Origin: Baekduia soli
GTDB lineage: Bacteria > Actinomycetota > Thermoleophilia > Solirubrobacterales > Solirubrobacteraceae
Reading direction: 5' to 3'
Assembly: GCF_007970665.1 (NCBI RefSeq)
Contig: NZ_CP042430.1
Coordinates: 1,984,001-2,048,000 of the forward strand
Length of the DNA stretch: 64,000 bases
A program made the translations under genes and the position numbers. Positions 11,846 to 20,792 of this stretch are shown here, piece after piece. The notes under the pieces are model-generated. The model was not told where the DNA came from and ran no database searches. It worked only from the letters and a program-made list of their open reading frames with translations. How positions within the stretch are numbered: position 1 is the stretch's first letter; every line of letters starts with the position of its first letter.

Positions 11846-12991
11846 TCAGAACCGCAGCAGCGCGGCGATCGAGCCCTTCTGCTCGAGGTCGGCGTCGTCG
11901 ACCGGCAGGTAGCGGACGCGGCCGTCCTGGGCGAACGTGCCGGCGACGGCCGCCTCGACGACGTTCTCGACCGGCTCGGTCATCGTCCCGTCGGCCGGGC
12001 ACTGCGCGCCGGCGCTGACGCCGAGCCAGCCGCACCGCGGGCAGCGGATGCCCACCGCGGCGAACCCGTCCTGGACCACGAGGACCTCGACGCGCCGCTC
12101 GTGCACGGCCGTGAGCACGTCGCCGAGCCCCGACGCGGCGCGCCCGCCGGTGCCCAGGCCCTCGTCGATGCGCTGTCGCAGCTCGTCGTCGCGCCGGGCG
12201 ATGAGCTCGCCGAGCACGGGCGCGGCGGCCTGCAGGACCTCGTCGGCGCTCGTGTTCCACACGTCGACGTCGACGCGGCCGCGCACGCAGCGACGCACGT
12301 CGGCGTGCAGCAGGTCCTCGAGGTGGGCGACGGTCTCCTTGGGACCGCCGAGCAGGACGCCGGCCAGGTGGCGCCCGCGCAGGCGGCGCTGCAGCTCGCC
12401 GTCGACGGCGCGCAGGTGGTCGTCGACCTCCTTCTCGATGCCGCGCTGGTAGCGCGACTGCGAGAGGCCGCCCTGGTCGTGGCGGCCGGAGACCTCGTCG
12501 TCCTGGCGCCACAGCTCCACGAGCCCATCGGTCGTGCCCGCCAGCAGCCGGACCCGGCGGCGGTCGCAGAGCACGATCCACCACAGCTCGCCGGCGCCGA
12601 TCTGGGCCAGCGGCTCGACGCACGGGCTGTCGCCGATGCCGACCCGGTGCGGCACGGGGCGGGGGAGGCGCAGGACCTCGAACAGCCCCGCGGACTCCGA
12701 CGCGAACACCGCGAGCGCCCGCGCGCCCTCCGTGTCGGTGCCGCCGCGCAGGCGCTCGGCGACGCGCTCGACGTCGTGCTCGAGCCCGGCGCGCTCCTGG
12801 TGGGTGAGGTCGTCGCGGTCGCGGATCGACCGGGCGGCGGCGTCGAGCACCGACCGGATCTCCGTCGCCCGCGCGGGCGGCGTGGCGAACTCGCGCGGGT
12901 CGAGGTTGATGAAGACGCTGAGGACCTTGCCCTGGGCGGGGCGGGTCTCGGCGAGCTCCCGGAGACGGTCGGTCGTGATGTCGGTCGCCAT
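11846..12991 (-). CDS. Bacterial eRF1-like protein (baeRF family, group 10-like)
   Basis: 381 residues resembling the bacterial archaeo-eukaryotic release factor (baeRF) group, relatives of eRF1, Pelota and Vms1. An N-terminal segment (FINLDPREFATPPAR) is followed by the middle-domain loop DQGGLSQSRYQRG (about residues 170-182), positioned like the catalytic GGQ/GSQ loop of eRF1/Vms1, then the charged helix IEKEVDDHLRAV. A zinc-ribbon pair (CPRCGWLG and AQCP, about residues 315-335) and the C-terminal IAALLRF complete the family pattern. Proposed roles are ribosome rescue or peptidyl-tRNA hydrolysis; function in bacteria is largely untested. TAGGGC, an imperfect -10, lies 6 nt before the ATG. 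It sits downstream of a ClpE-like gene, past a strong hairpin. Confidence 0.75.
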   Translation of the reverse strand: MATDITTDRLRELAETRPAQGKVLSVFINLDPREFATPPARATEIRSVLDAAARSIRDRDDLTHQERAGLEHDVERVAERLRGGTDTEGARALAVFASESAGLFEVLRLPRPVPHRVGIGDSPCVEPLAQIGAGELWWIVLCDRRRVRLLAGTTDGLVELWRQDDEVSGRHDQGGLSQSRYQRGIEKEVDDHLRAVDGELQRRLRGRHLAGVLLGGPKETVAHLEDLLHADVRRCVRGRVDVDVWNTSADEVLQAAAPVLGELIARRDDELRQRIDEGLGTGGRAASGLGDVLTAVHERRVEVLVVQDGFAAVGIRCPRCGWLGVSAGAQCPADGTMTEPVENVVEAAVAGTFAQDGRVRYLPVDDADLEQKGSIAALLRF

Positions 12992-13006
12992 TGGCAGGCC
13001 CTACCC

Positions 13007-13042
13007 ATCGGGACCCCGGTCGTCACGCACCGGGGTCCCGAT
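13007..13042 (-). terminator. Perfect 14-bp hairpin between clp and baeRF genes
   Basis: Arms ATCGGGACCCCGGT (13007-13020) and ACCGGGGTCCCGAT (13029-13042) pair perfectly around an 8-nt loop. It lies 27 nt after the stop of the clp gene and 16 nt upstream of the baeRF start, so it is a likely terminator and might also act as an operator for the downstream gene. Confidence 0.6.
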
Positions 13043-13069
13043 CATCATCGCCCACCCAGGGCGCCGTGC

Positions 13070-15184
13070 CTAGGCCGCGAGCGCCAGGACCGGGTCGGCC
13101 GCGACCTCGAGCGCCACGGCCCCGTCGGCGCCGTCGGTCGCGCGGACGAGCGCCCCGTCGGCCAGGCGGCCGTCGAGGATCGCCCGGGTGAGCTCGCGCT
13201 CCAGCGTGCGGCGGACGTGGCGCTGCAGCGGCCGCGCGCCGAGCTCCTCGTCGAAGCCCTCGCGCGCCAGGCGCGCGACGAGCGCGTCGTCGACCTCGAG
13301 CACGATCCGCCGCTCGGCCAGCAGCCGCTGGGCCACGCGGTCGACGATGAGCCGCGCGATCGTGGCGACCTGGGCCTCGTCCAGCGACGTGAACGTCACG
13401 ATCTCGTCGATCCGGTTGAGGAACTCGGCCAGGAACGCCGAGCGGGCCGCCTGCACCATGCGGTCCTCCGACGGACCGGCCTGCTCGGCCGCGAAGCCGA
13501 GCGCGCGCCGCGCCTTGCCCGCGCCGAGGTTGGACGTCATGACCACCACGGTGTTCGTGAAGTCCACCGTGCGGCCCTCGCCGTCGGTCAGCCGGCCGTC
13601 GTCGAGCAGCTGGAGCAGGACGTTCCAGACCTCGGGGTGGGCCTTCTCGATCTCGTCGAGCAGGACCACGGAGTACGGGCGGCGCCGGACGGGCTCGGTG
13701 AGCTGGCCGCCGTCGCCGTAGCCGACGTAGCCGGGGGGCGCCCCGATGAGCCGCGCGACGGTGTGCGCCTCGCGGTACTCGGACATGTCGATGCGCACGA
13801 GCGCGTCCTCCGTGGCGAACAGGCGCTCGGACAGCGCCTTGACCAGCTCGGTCTTGCCGACCCCGGTCGGGCCGAGGAACAGGAACGAGCCCAGCGGCCG
13901 GTCGGGCTCCGACAGCCCGACGCGCGCGCGGCGGATCGTGTCGGCGACCTTCTCCACGGCCTCGTCCTGGCCGACGACGCGCCCGTGCAGGTCGGCCTCG
14001 AGCTCGACGAGCCGCTGCAGCTCACCCGCGACGAGCTCGCCGACGGGGATGCCCGTGCGCGCCGCCACGACGGCGGCGATCTCGCGCTCGCCCACCTCGG
14101 GCGTGCCCGCGTCGGCCGGTGCGGAGCGCTCCAGGCGGCCCTTCAGGACCGCGGCGCGCTCGTAGTCCTCGGCCGCGACGGCCTCGGCGAGCTCCTCGCG
14201 CACAGCGGTGAGGTCGACGGGCGCCGGGCGGGCCAGGCGCAGCTTGGCAGCCGCCTGGTCCATGAGGTCGATGGCCTTGTCGGGCAGGTGCTGCTCGGTC
14301 AGGTAGCGGTCGCTCAGGCGCGCTGCGGCCTCCAGCGCGTCGTCGGTGATCGCACAGCCGTGGTGCTCCTCGTAGGCGGCGCGCAGGCCGCGCAGGATCT
14401 CGACGGTCTCGGGCACCGACGGCGCGTCGACGGTGACCGGCGAGAAGCGCCGGGCCAGCGCGGCGTCGCGCTCGATGCGCCGGTACTCGGCGAGCGTGGT
14501 GGCGCCGACGAGGCGCAGCTCGCCGCGCGCGAGCATCGGCTTGAGCAGGTTGGCGGCGTCCATGGCGCCCTCGGCGCCACCGGCGCCCAAGACGGTGTGC
14601 AGCTCGTCGACGAACAGGACGATGCGCCCGTCGGACTCGGCGACCTCGGCCAGCGCGGCCTTCAGGCGCTGCTCGAACTGGCCGCGGTACTGGCTGCCGG
14701 CGACCATGCCGCCGAGGTCCAGCGCCACGACGCGCACCCCGTGCAGCGCCTCGGGGACGTCCTCCTGCACGATGCGCAGGGCCAGCCCCTCGACGATCGC
14801 GGTCTTGCCCACGCCCGCCTCGCCGATGAGCACGGCGTTGTTCTTGCGCCGCCGGGCCAGGATCTCGATGGTCTGGGCGATCTCGTCCTCGCGCCCGATG
14901 ACGGGGTCGATGGCGCCGTCGCGCGCCGCGCTCGTGAGGTCGCGACCGAACTCGTCGAGCGCGGGCGTGCCGGAGGCCGGGGCGTCCGGGGCCGGGGCGC
15001 CGGCGCCCTGGGCCGACGGGCCGAGGCCGGCGGCCCCGAGGCCCTGCATCATCTCGCGCGCGCAGGGCTCGCACAGCACGGCGCCGCGGCGGCCGGCGTC
15101 GGTGGCGACGACCATGTGCATCGTGCCGGGGCGCTGGGCGCAGACGGAGCAGGGGACCGGGGGAGTGAAGGGGTTCTCAGGCAT
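13070..15184 (-). CDS. ClpE/ClpC-like AAA+ unfoldase with N-terminal zinc finger
   Basis: 704 residues. In place of the Clp-N repeats it starts with a four-cysteine zinc finger (CSVC and CEPC, residues 12-42), as in ClpE. Then come AAA-1 (Walker A GEAGVGKT about residue 118, Walker B VLFVDELH), a UVR-like coiled segment (about residues 326-350, ending [12 protein letters not shown]) and AAA-2 (Walker A GPTGVGKT about residue 437, [16 protein letters not shown]), with a C-terminal D2-small domain. Such proteins feed substrates to ClpP for stress proteolysis. No ClpP gene is nearby. An imperfect HspR-type (HAIR-like) repeat lies upstream. Confidence 0.9.
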   Translation of the reverse strand: MPENPFTPPVPCSVCAQRPGTMHMVVATDAGRRGAVLCEPCAREMMQGLGAAGLGPSAQGAGAPAPDAPASGTPALDEFGRDLTSAARDGAIDPVIGREDEIAQTIEILARRRKNNAVLIGEAGVGKTAIVEGLALRIVQEDVPEALHGVRVVALDLGGMVAGSQYRGQFEQRLKAALAEVAESDGRIVLFVDELHTVLGAGGAEGAMDAANLLKPMLARGELRLVGATTLAEYRRIERDAALARRFSPVTVDAPSVPETVEILRGLRAAYEEHHGCAITDDALEAAARLSDRYLTEQHLPDKAIDLMDQAAAKLRLARPAPVDLTAVREELAEAVAAEDYERAAVLKGRLERSAPADAGTPEVGEREIAAVVAARTGIPVGELVAGELQRLVELEADLHGRVVGQDEAVEKVADTIRRARVGLSEPDRPLGSFLFLGPTGVGKTELVKALSERLFATEDALVRIDMSEYREAHTVARLIGAPPGYVGYGDGGQLTEPVRRRPYSVVLLDEIEKAHPEVWNVLLQLLDDGRLTDGEGRTVDFTNTVVVMTSNLGAGKARRALGFAAEQAGPSEDRMVQAARSAFLAEFLNRIDEIVTFTSLDEAQVATIARLIVDRVAQRLLAERRIVLEVDDALVARLAREGFDEELGARPLQRHVRRTLERELTRAILDGRLADGALVRATDGADGAVALEVAADPVLALAA

Positions 15185-15211
15185 GTTCTCTTCTTGCGTA
15201 GGTGCCGAAAA

Positions 15212-15232
15212 TCTCAGTCGAGAAGACGCAAG
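15212..15232 (-). promoter_or_regulatory. HAIR-like imperfect inverted repeat upstream of the clp gene
   Basis: On the minus strand, CTTGCGT-N7-ACTGAGA matches the HspR operator consensus CTTGAGT-N7-ACTCAAG at 6 of 7 left and 4 of 7 right positions, 27 nt before the clp start. A separate CTTGCGT/ACGCAAG inverted pair also spans this leader. This is only suggestive of heat-shock control. Confidence 0.3.
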
Positions 15233-15260
15233 TCTAGCGGCCTGTCAAGATCCCCGGCCG

Positions 15261-16240
15261 ATGCTGTCCGTCTATCGCGCCACCGGCGCCGACCCGCCGT
15301 TCGGCGATCCGCGCCGTCCCACGGCGTCGCGATGGAGGGCTGGTTCTGGCGGGTCACCCAGCCGGCGAGCGGCGAGGTCGTCGTCGCGCTGGCCGGCGTC
15401 AACCGCGACCGCCGCGGGCGGTCGTGGGGGACCGTCGGACTGGCCGCGCACCCCGGCGGCCTCGCGGCGTGCGCCGCCGTGCCCGGCGCGCAGGCCGACC
15501 GCGACGGCACGGTGCACATCGGCCGGGCGCTGACGGCGGGGCCGCGCACGGTGGACCTCGACCTCGGGCCCCGGGCGCGGCTGCAGCTCGAGCTCGAGGC
15601 GCCCGTGGGCTGGCCGCGCCGGGCCTTCGGCGGCCTGGGGGTCGCCCACGTGCTCCCGGGCCTCAGCCAGTACTGGCACCCGTGGCTGCTGCGCGCGCGG
15701 GCCCACGGCCACGCACAGGCCGGCGGCCGGCGCATCGACCTCGACGGCGCGATCGTCTACGCGGAGAAGAACTGGTCCAACGGCGGCTTCCCGGAGGCCT
15801 GGTGGTGGGGGCAGGCCCACGGCTTCGACGACCCGCACGCCTGCGTCGCGTTCGCGGGCGGCACCGTGGCCCTGGGCGGGCTGCGCGGAACCGCCACCGC
15901 CCTGGTGGTCGCCGCCGGCGGGCGGTTGCACCGCGTCGTCGGCGTCGGCCCCCGCAGCCCGGCGCTGCGGGTCGGCGTCGACGACCGGGGCTGGACCCTG
16001 CGCGGGCGGACGGCGTCGGGCCTGGTCCTGGACGTGGAGGGCCACGCCAACGGCACCGCGCCGCACCGCCTCCCGATCCCCGTGCCCGCCGAGGGCCGCA
16101 ACCTCCAGGACGCCGCCGCGCAGCACCTCGCCGGGCACCTGCGGCTGACGGTGCGCCGCCGCGGGCGCACCGTCTACGCCGGGACCTCGGTCCTGGCGGG
16201 CCTGGAGCGCGGCGCCGGGGCGCCGGTCAGGCCGCGGTGA
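15261..16240 (+). CDS. Tocopherol cyclase-like protein, apparent frameshift
   Basis: Resembles the tocopherol cyclase-like family found in actinobacteria (beta-barrel, lipocalin-like; substrate unknown). Family start [16 protein letters not shown] is read from ATG 15261. The continuation [12 protein letters not shown] lies in another frame from about 15322, so one base appears to be missing in the CCC run near 15317-15320. Other landmarks are [10 protein letters not shown], the AEKNWS segment and [14 protein letters not shown]. With the base restored the protein is about 326 residues. CAAGAT lies 9 nt before the ATG. The 3' end overlaps the convergent phosphatase gene by 14 bp. The rest of the frame is intact, so a sequence error is likelier than a pseudogene. 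Confidence 0.7.
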
Positions 16241-17033
16241 GCTTGACGCCGAGCGCCTCGAGCTCGGCGTCCTGCATGCCGTGCTCGCGCAGCCAGCCGG
16301 AGGTGCCGCCGTGGCCCTCGTCGAGCAGCTGCAGGATCCGGAACATCGTCTCGGGCCGCGGCGCGTGGCGCGCCGGGTCGTGGCGGGTGATGTCGCCCGC
16401 GTAGGTCGGGGTGGAGGCCAGGCGCGCGATGATCGCCTCGATGCGCTGGGCGGTGGCGACGTAGTCGCCCACGACGGCCTCGCGGCGCGCCCCGGCCACC
16501 TCGAGGGCCATCGCGACGACGAGGCCCGTGCGGTCCTTGCCGGCGGCGCAGTGCACGAGAGCGGCGCCGCCGCCGGGCGGCGCGGCGATCGTCCGCAGCG
16601 CGCCGATGATCGAGTCGGGACGGTGCTCGAGGTAGCCCATGTAGGTCTGCACCGTCGGCGACTCGCCGGGCCGGTCGCTGCCGCCGAGGCCGCGCTGCCA
16701 GGGCACGACCGTGTCGACCTCGAGGTCGGTGCGCTCGCCGTACTCGGGGTAGAGCGAGCGGTGCTCGACGACGACCCGCGGCTCCTCGCTCATCGGGCTC
16801 GGGCCCTCGAGGTTGAGCTCGACGTCCGTGCGCAGGTCGATGACCGCGGTCAGCGACCGCTCGCCGACCAGGTGCGCGACGTCGGCGGCCGAGAGGTCCT
16901 GGAGGTTGTCGGAGCGCAGGAGCCGGCCGGGGACCGTGGTACCGCCGCGCGCGAGCGGGATCCCGCCGAGATCGCGCGCGTTCACCGCGCCGTCGAGCTC
17001 GATCCAGCGGGGGGCGGTGTCGGCGACGATCAC
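16227..17033 (-). CDS. Protein tyrosine/serine phosphatase (PTP-like, DSP fold)
   Basis: 268 residues of the bacterial tyrosine phosphatase family (Y_phosphatase3). The P-loop is HCAAGKDRTG (about residues 159-168), with nucleophile Cys and the GKDRTG variant seen in lipid or protein phosphatases such as MptpB. The N-terminal block NARDLGGIPL and VIDLRTDVE are also typical. The substrate (protein or phosphoinositide) cannot be read from sequence. The start is GTG 17033, because TACCTT lies 6 nt upstream and the longer frame before it is Arg/Gly-rich. Confidence 0.88.
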   Translation of the reverse strand: MIVADTAPRWIELDGAVNARDLGGIPLARGGTTVPGRLLRSDNLQDLSAADVAHLVGERSLTAVIDLRTDVELNLEGPSPMSEEPRVVVEHRSLYPEYGERTDLEVDTVVPWQRGLGGSDRPGESPTVQTYMGYLEHRPDSIIGALRTIAAPPGGGAALVHCAAGKDRTGLVVAMALEVAGARREAVVGDYVATAQRIEAIIARLASTPTYAGDITRHDPARHAPRPETMFRILQLLDEGHGGTSGWLREHGMQDAELEALGVKLTAA

Positions 17034-17039
17034 CCCTCC

Positions 17040-17045
17040 AAGGTA
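17040..17045 (-). promoter_or_regulatory. -10 box TACCTT, 6 nt before the phosphatase GTG
   Basis: The minus-strand TACCTT is followed by a 6-nt gap reading GGAGGG and then GTG. The spacing implies a leaderless mRNA, although the gap also resembles a Shine-Dalgarno. Confidence 0.55.
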
Positions 17046-17188
17046 GCGGCCTCGGGCCGCCCGGCGGGCCGGCCACGGTCCACCGCGGGCGCCGGCGCAG
17101 CGCACGCGCACGGTCCCCGGGTGCGGCCAGCGACCAGCCGTCGCCCTCGTCGAGGTCGGGCGGGAGATCGCGGCGGGTCACGTCGGCC

Positions 17189-17194
17189 TATCCT
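17189..17194 (+). promoter_or_regulatory. -10 box TATCCT, 9 nt before nadC
   Basis: TATCCT lies 9 nt upstream of the nadC ATG at 17204, with no ribosome-binding site between. The 144 bp between it and the divergent phosphatase promoter shows nothing else I could recognise. Confidence 0.55.
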
Positions 17195-17203
17195 CGTCGA
17201 CCC

Positions 17204-18046
17204 ATGACCCTGGATCCCGCCCTGGTCTCCGATCTCGTCGCCCGCGCGCTCGCCGAGGACGCCGGGTCCGGCGACGTCACGACGCAGGCGACGGTGCCCG
17301 GGGGCGCCCGCGCGGCGGCGACGATCACGCTCAAGGCGCCGGGCGTCCTGTTCGGCCTCGTCGTCGCCGAGGAGGTCTTCCGCCAAGCCGGCGATGGCGT
17401 GCAGGCCGAGCGCCTGGCCGCCGAGGGCACGTGGCTGGAGCCGGGCACGCCCGTGCTGCGCGTGACCGGGCCGGCGGCGGCGATCCTGCTGGGCGAGCGC
17501 ACGGCGCTGAACTTCCTGCAGCGCCTCTCCGGCGTGGCGACGCTGACCGCGCGCTACGTGCGGGCGATCGAGGGGACGGGCGCGGCGATCCTCGACACGC
17601 GCAAGACGACCCCGACGCTGCGCGCCCTCGAGAAGGCGGCCGTCGTGGCCGGCGGCGGGCGCAGCCACCGCTTCGGGCTGTTCGACATGGTGCTCATCAA
17701 GGAGAACCACATCGCCGCCGCGGGCGGCGTGGGCCCGGCCGTCCGCGCCGCGCGGGCGCGCTTCGCCGACCTCGTCGTCGAGGTCGAGTGCCAGACGGCG
17801 GCCGAGGTCGGCGAGGCGCTCGAGGCCGGCGCCCCGCGCATCCTGCTGGACAACATGACGGCCGACGAGATGCGCGCGATCGTGGCCGACGTCGCGGGCC
17901 GCGCCGAGCTCGAGGCCAGCGGCAACATCGACCTGGCCACGGTCCGGGCGGCCGCGGAGACCGGGGTAGACTTCATCTCGGTCGGAGCGCTCACGCACTC
18001 CGCACCGGCCCTCGACCTCTCCCTCATCCTGGAGCGCCTGCCATGA
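17204..18046 (+). CDS. nadC: Nicotinate-nucleotide pyrophosphorylase (carboxylating)
   Basis: Converts quinolinate and PRPP to nicotinate mononucleotide, the third step of de novo NAD synthesis. 280 residues, normal length. Conserved blocks: [30 protein letters not shown], the active-site stretch [16 protein letters not shown], the KENHI motif ([14 protein letters not shown]), EVECQT and [10 protein letters not shown]. The last four bases overlap nadA (ATGA), so the two are translationally coupled. nadB is not in the window. Confidence 0.97.
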   Translation: MTLDPALVSDLVARALAEDAGSGDVTTQATVPGGARAAATITLKAPGVLFGLVVAEEVFRQAGDGVQAERLAAEGTWLEPGTPVLRVTGPAAAILLGERTALNFLQRLSGVATLTARYVRAIEGTGAAILDTRKTTPTLRALEKAAVVAGGGRSHRFGLFDMVLIKENHIAAAGGVGPAVRAARARFADLVVEVECQTAAEVGEALEAGAPRILLDNMTADEMRAIVADVAGRAELEASGNIDLATVRAAAETGVDFISVGALTHSAPALDLSLILERLP

Positions 18047-19067
18047 ACCTCCCCATGGCCCCCGGACCCGCCGCACCCCCGGTCCTCTCGTCCGCCGAGA
18101 TCGCCGATCTCCACGCGGAGGTCCGAGCGCTCGCCGCCGAGCGCAACGCGGTCATCCTCGCGCACAACTACCAGGTGCCCGAGGTCCAGGACGTCGCCGA
18201 CTACGTGGGCGACAGCCTCGGCCTCAGCCGCCGCGCGGCCGTCGTCGAGCAGGACGTCATCGCGTTCTGCGGCGTGCACTTCATGGCCGAGACCGCGTCG
18301 ATCCTCTCGCCGCAGAAGACCGTGCTGATCCCCGACCTCGACGCCGGCTGCTCGCTGGCGGACTCGATCACGCCCGACGCGCTGGCGGCCTGGCAGGCCG
18401 AGCACCCGGACTCCGTGACCGTCATGTACGTCAACACGACGGCCGAGATCAAGGCGCTGACCGACTACTGCGTGACGTCGTCCAACGCCGTCAAGGTCGT
18501 CGAGCACATCATCGCCGAGCGGGGCTGGCAGGGCCGCGACCGCGTGCCGATCCTCTTCGGGCCCGACATGTGGCTCGGGGCCTACGTCGAGAAGGAGCTG
18601 GGCGTGGCGATGCACGTCTGGGACGGCGAGTGCCACGTCCACGCCGGCATCCGCCCGCGCGACATCACCGACATGCGGGCCGCCCACCCCGACGCCGAGT
18701 TCCTCATCCACCCCGAGTGCGGATGCACGACGCAGGTCATGGAGTACGTCGCGGCCGGTGACGTCGCCTCGGAGGGCGTGCACATGCTCTCCACGGGCGG
18801 GATGATCGAGTTCGCCAGGGCCCACGCGGGCCACGGGGCTCCGCGATCGTGGCGACGGAGACCGGCATGCTCCACCAGCTGCGGATGGCGGCGCCCGACG
18901 TCGACTTCATCGCCGCCAACGAGCACGCGAGCTGCCGCTACATGAAGATGATCACGCTGCCCAAGCTGCGCGACTGCCTGCGCGACCTCAGCGGCGAGGT
19001 CAAGGTCGACCCGGCGCTCGCGGAGCGCGCGCGCCTGCCGATCGAGCGCATGGTCGCGATCGGCTGA
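18043..19067 (+). CDS. nadA: Quinolinate synthase, apparent frameshift
   Basis: Condenses iminoaspartate with dihydroxyacetone phosphate to quinolinate using a [4Fe-4S] cluster. Family blocks are [31 protein letters not shown] (first cluster Cys), [11 protein letters not shown] (second) and [14 protein letters not shown] (third). The third lies in a different frame: after [12 protein letters not shown] the match resumes as [14 protein letters not shown] from about 18840, so one base is missing near 18825-18842, in or beside a GGGG run. Restored length is about 341 residues. Because all cluster cysteines and both halves are intact, a sequence error is the simplest reading. Confidence 0.9.
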
Positions 19068-19184
19068 CGGGCGAACACCGGCCCAGGGGGCCGGGTTCGC
19101 TCAGCGGGTGTCGGCCCAGGGGGCCGAACCCGCGTGACGGGCGAACACCGGCCCAGGGGGCCGGGTTCGCTCAGCGGGTGTCGG
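19065..19184. repeat. 50-bp direct repeat carrying three AGG-loop palindromes
   Basis: An exact 50-bp unit occurs at 19065-19114 and 19135-19184, the first copy starting on the nadA stop codon. Within the block are three about 30-nt hairpins: 19071-19100 (GCGAAC-A-CCGGCCC / GGGCCGG-GTTCGC), 19104-19133 (GCGGGT...CGGCCC / GGGCCG-A-ACCCGC) and 19141-19170 (same as the first). All have the 3-nt loop AGG and begin GCG and end CGC. The block lies between the convergent ends of nadA and the DsbA-family gene, so bidirectional termination or 3' protection is plausible. Similar palindromes occur at 23881-23942 and 26965-26994. Confidence 0.8.
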
Positions 19185-19211
19185 GGGGCGGGCCCGCGGG
19201 GACGGCGTTCG

Positions 19212-19909
19212 TCAACAGCCGTCGGGCCCGCAGGCGTCGCCCTCGGCGACGCCGTCGGCCATGATCGCGACCGGCTCGCGGGTGCTCCAGCCCTCGCGCA
19301 GGAAGCCCAGCAGCGTCTCGGCCGGCTGGGCGCCCGAGGCGCCCATCCGGCGGTCGATGACGAAGCACGGCACGGCGCTGATGCCCAGCGCGGCGGCGGT
19401 GCGCTCGTCGTCGCGGACCTCGCGGTGTAGGCCTCGCCGTCGAGCGCCTCACGCACCTCCCCGGCCTCCAGGCCGACCTCGCCCGCCAGCTCGACGAGCG
19501 TGTCGCGGTCGCTGATGAGGCGGCCCTCGCCGAGGTAGGCGGCCAGCAGGCGCTCCTTCATCGCGTCCTGGAGGCCGTGGGCGGCCGCGAGGTGGATGAG
19601 GCGGTGCCCGTCGAACGTGTTGCCCGAGCGGGCTCGCTCGAAGCGGAACTCGAGGCCGTCGCCGGCGGCGGTCGCCGTCATCTGGTCGTGCATCGCGTGG
19701 GCCTGCTCGAGCGTGCGGCCGTACTTGGCGGCCAGGTGCGCGGCGAGGTCGCCCTCGCGCTCGGCCGGTGCGCCGGGGTCGAGCTCGAAGCTGCGCCAGG
19801 TCACCGTGACGTCGTCGCGGTGCTCGAACTGCTCCAGCGCGGCCTCGAAGCGGCGCTTGCCCACGTAGCACCAGGGGCAGGCGATGTCCGACCAGATCTC
19901 GACGTGCAC
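19212..19909 (-). CDS. DsbA family oxidoreductase (FrnE-like), apparent frameshift
   Basis: Thioredoxin-fold protein with the CPWC active site in EIWSDIACPWCYVGKRRF, as in FrnE-type DsbA proteins; no signal peptide is seen, so it is probably cytoplasmic. After ALDGEAYTA the frame shifts by one base (near 19425, ACCGC-GAGG instead of ACCGCCGAGG). The match then resumes with EVRDDERTAAALGISAVPCFVID and ends GDACGPDGC at 19212. Restored length is about 232 residues. The start is the GTG at 19909, preceded by GGAGG at 8 nt. It is probably functional if the base is a sequencing error. Confidence 0.82.
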
Positions 19910-19975
19910 GTTGGGCGCCTCCGCTCCGATTCGTTGAGTCCGCAACTACCGGACCCAAGCGTAGCGCGCCCCGGG

Positions 19976-20259
19976 TCAGGAGCCGTCGTCGACCAGCAGC
20001 AGGCTGTCCACGTGCGGGCTCGTGGACTCCAGCGCGGAGTGCCCGCCCGCTGCTCGGTCGCGTCGTCCAGCCCGTCGCCGTCGCGGTCCTCGGAGCCGTC
20101 GCCGAGCCCGTCGCGGTCGCTGTCGGCGCGGCGCGGGTTCGTGTGGGCCCGGTACTCGGTCCAGTTCGTCAGCCCGTCGCCGTCGGGGTGGCGACCGCCA
20201 GGGTCAGGCGACGGGCGAGGGGCGTCTCCGGGGCCATCGGCGGTCCCGCCGCGCGTCAT
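19976..20259 (-). pseudogene. Thrombospondin type 3-repeat calcium-binding fragment
   Basis: Minus-strand frame with Asp-rich TSP3/calcium-binding repeats: HPDGDGLTNWTEYRAHTNP, then RADSDRDGLGDGSEDRDGDG and LDDATEQ. The C-terminal match continues in a shifted frame (HSALESTSPHVDSLLLVDDGS) after one apparently missing base near 20050, in a GGGCGGGC run. There is no signal peptide and the N-terminal part is short, so this looks like the tail of a formerly larger secreted protein. The alternative is a small intact gene with a sequence error. Confidence 0.5.
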
Positions 20260-20302
20260 GACCGGCGGCCCGCGTCCTGGCCACGCGGCGGTCGCGGGCT
20301 CC

Positions 20303-20680
20303 TCAGTTCTGGGGCGTGCGCAGCGCGACGCCGTGCTCGGCGACCTCACGCACGACGGGCAGCGTCTCGCGCTTGCGCTCGAACTCGCCCGGGGTGTAGC
20401 AGTGCACGTCGGCGGGGGCGCCCATCTCCGCGGCGTCCCACAGGTTGGCCGCCTGGTAGACGCGCTCGAGCCACGGCACGCCGGCGAAGAACTCCGAGAC
20501 GAGGACGAGCACGTACTCGGCGCCGCGCTCACGCTGGGGCGGAGCGCCCTGGGTGTCGCGGATCCGCGCGCCGCCCAGGATGGCCCGCTGCAGCGGCCAT
20601 CTCCCGTCGACGCGCTGGACGTAGCGCGCCAACTCGCGATCGTCTCGGATCTCTCCCGCGGTGGTGGTGCCGGCAGTCAT
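20303..20680 (-). CDS. Degenerate nucleotidyltransferase-like small protein
   Basis: 125 residues. The layout (ILGGARIRDTQG, then AEYVLVLVS, then ADVHCYTPGEFERKRETLPVVREV) parallels minimal nucleotidyltransferases (MNT/KNTase), in which GSxARG and DYDL hold the catalytic residues and xVDVVVxTPEEFERR follows. Here the GSxxRG and DxD residues are not preserved (GGAR, AEYVLV), so it is probably not catalytic. The start is ATG 20680. No partner HEPN gene is adjacent. Family assignment is tentative. Confidence 0.45.
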   Translation of the reverse strand: MTAGTTTAGEIRDDRELARYVQRVDGRWPLQRAILGGARIRDTQGAPPQRERGAEYVLVLVSEFFAGVPWLERVYQAANLWDAAEMGAPADVHCYTPGEFERKRETLPVVREVAEHGVALRTPQN

Positions 20681-20792
20681 ACGGTGTCCAGCCACACGAG
20701 GCGCGGCCGATCGTCTCACACGGCCCGGCCGCGGCCGCGAACGATGATCGTGGCAGAACCGGACGGTCCGCGCCAGCGCCGGTTCCGCGAGC

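Noticed and set aside
11678-15331. Plus-strand open frame spanning the baeRF and clp genes
   Set aside because: Antisense to two well-recognised genes; only its last part (from 15332) is real coding sequence and belongs to the frameshifted tocopherol-cyclase-like gene.
17034-17181. Upstream extension of the phosphatase frame or a short separate minus-strand gene ([15 protein letters not shown]...)
   Set aside because: No domain match, and the TACCTT box and protein alignment support the GTG at 17033.
19065-19184. Direct repeats as a possible CRISPR array
   Set aside because: Only two copies of a 50-bp unit made of self-complementary hairpins, spacer-like part is itself a related palindrome, no cas genes.
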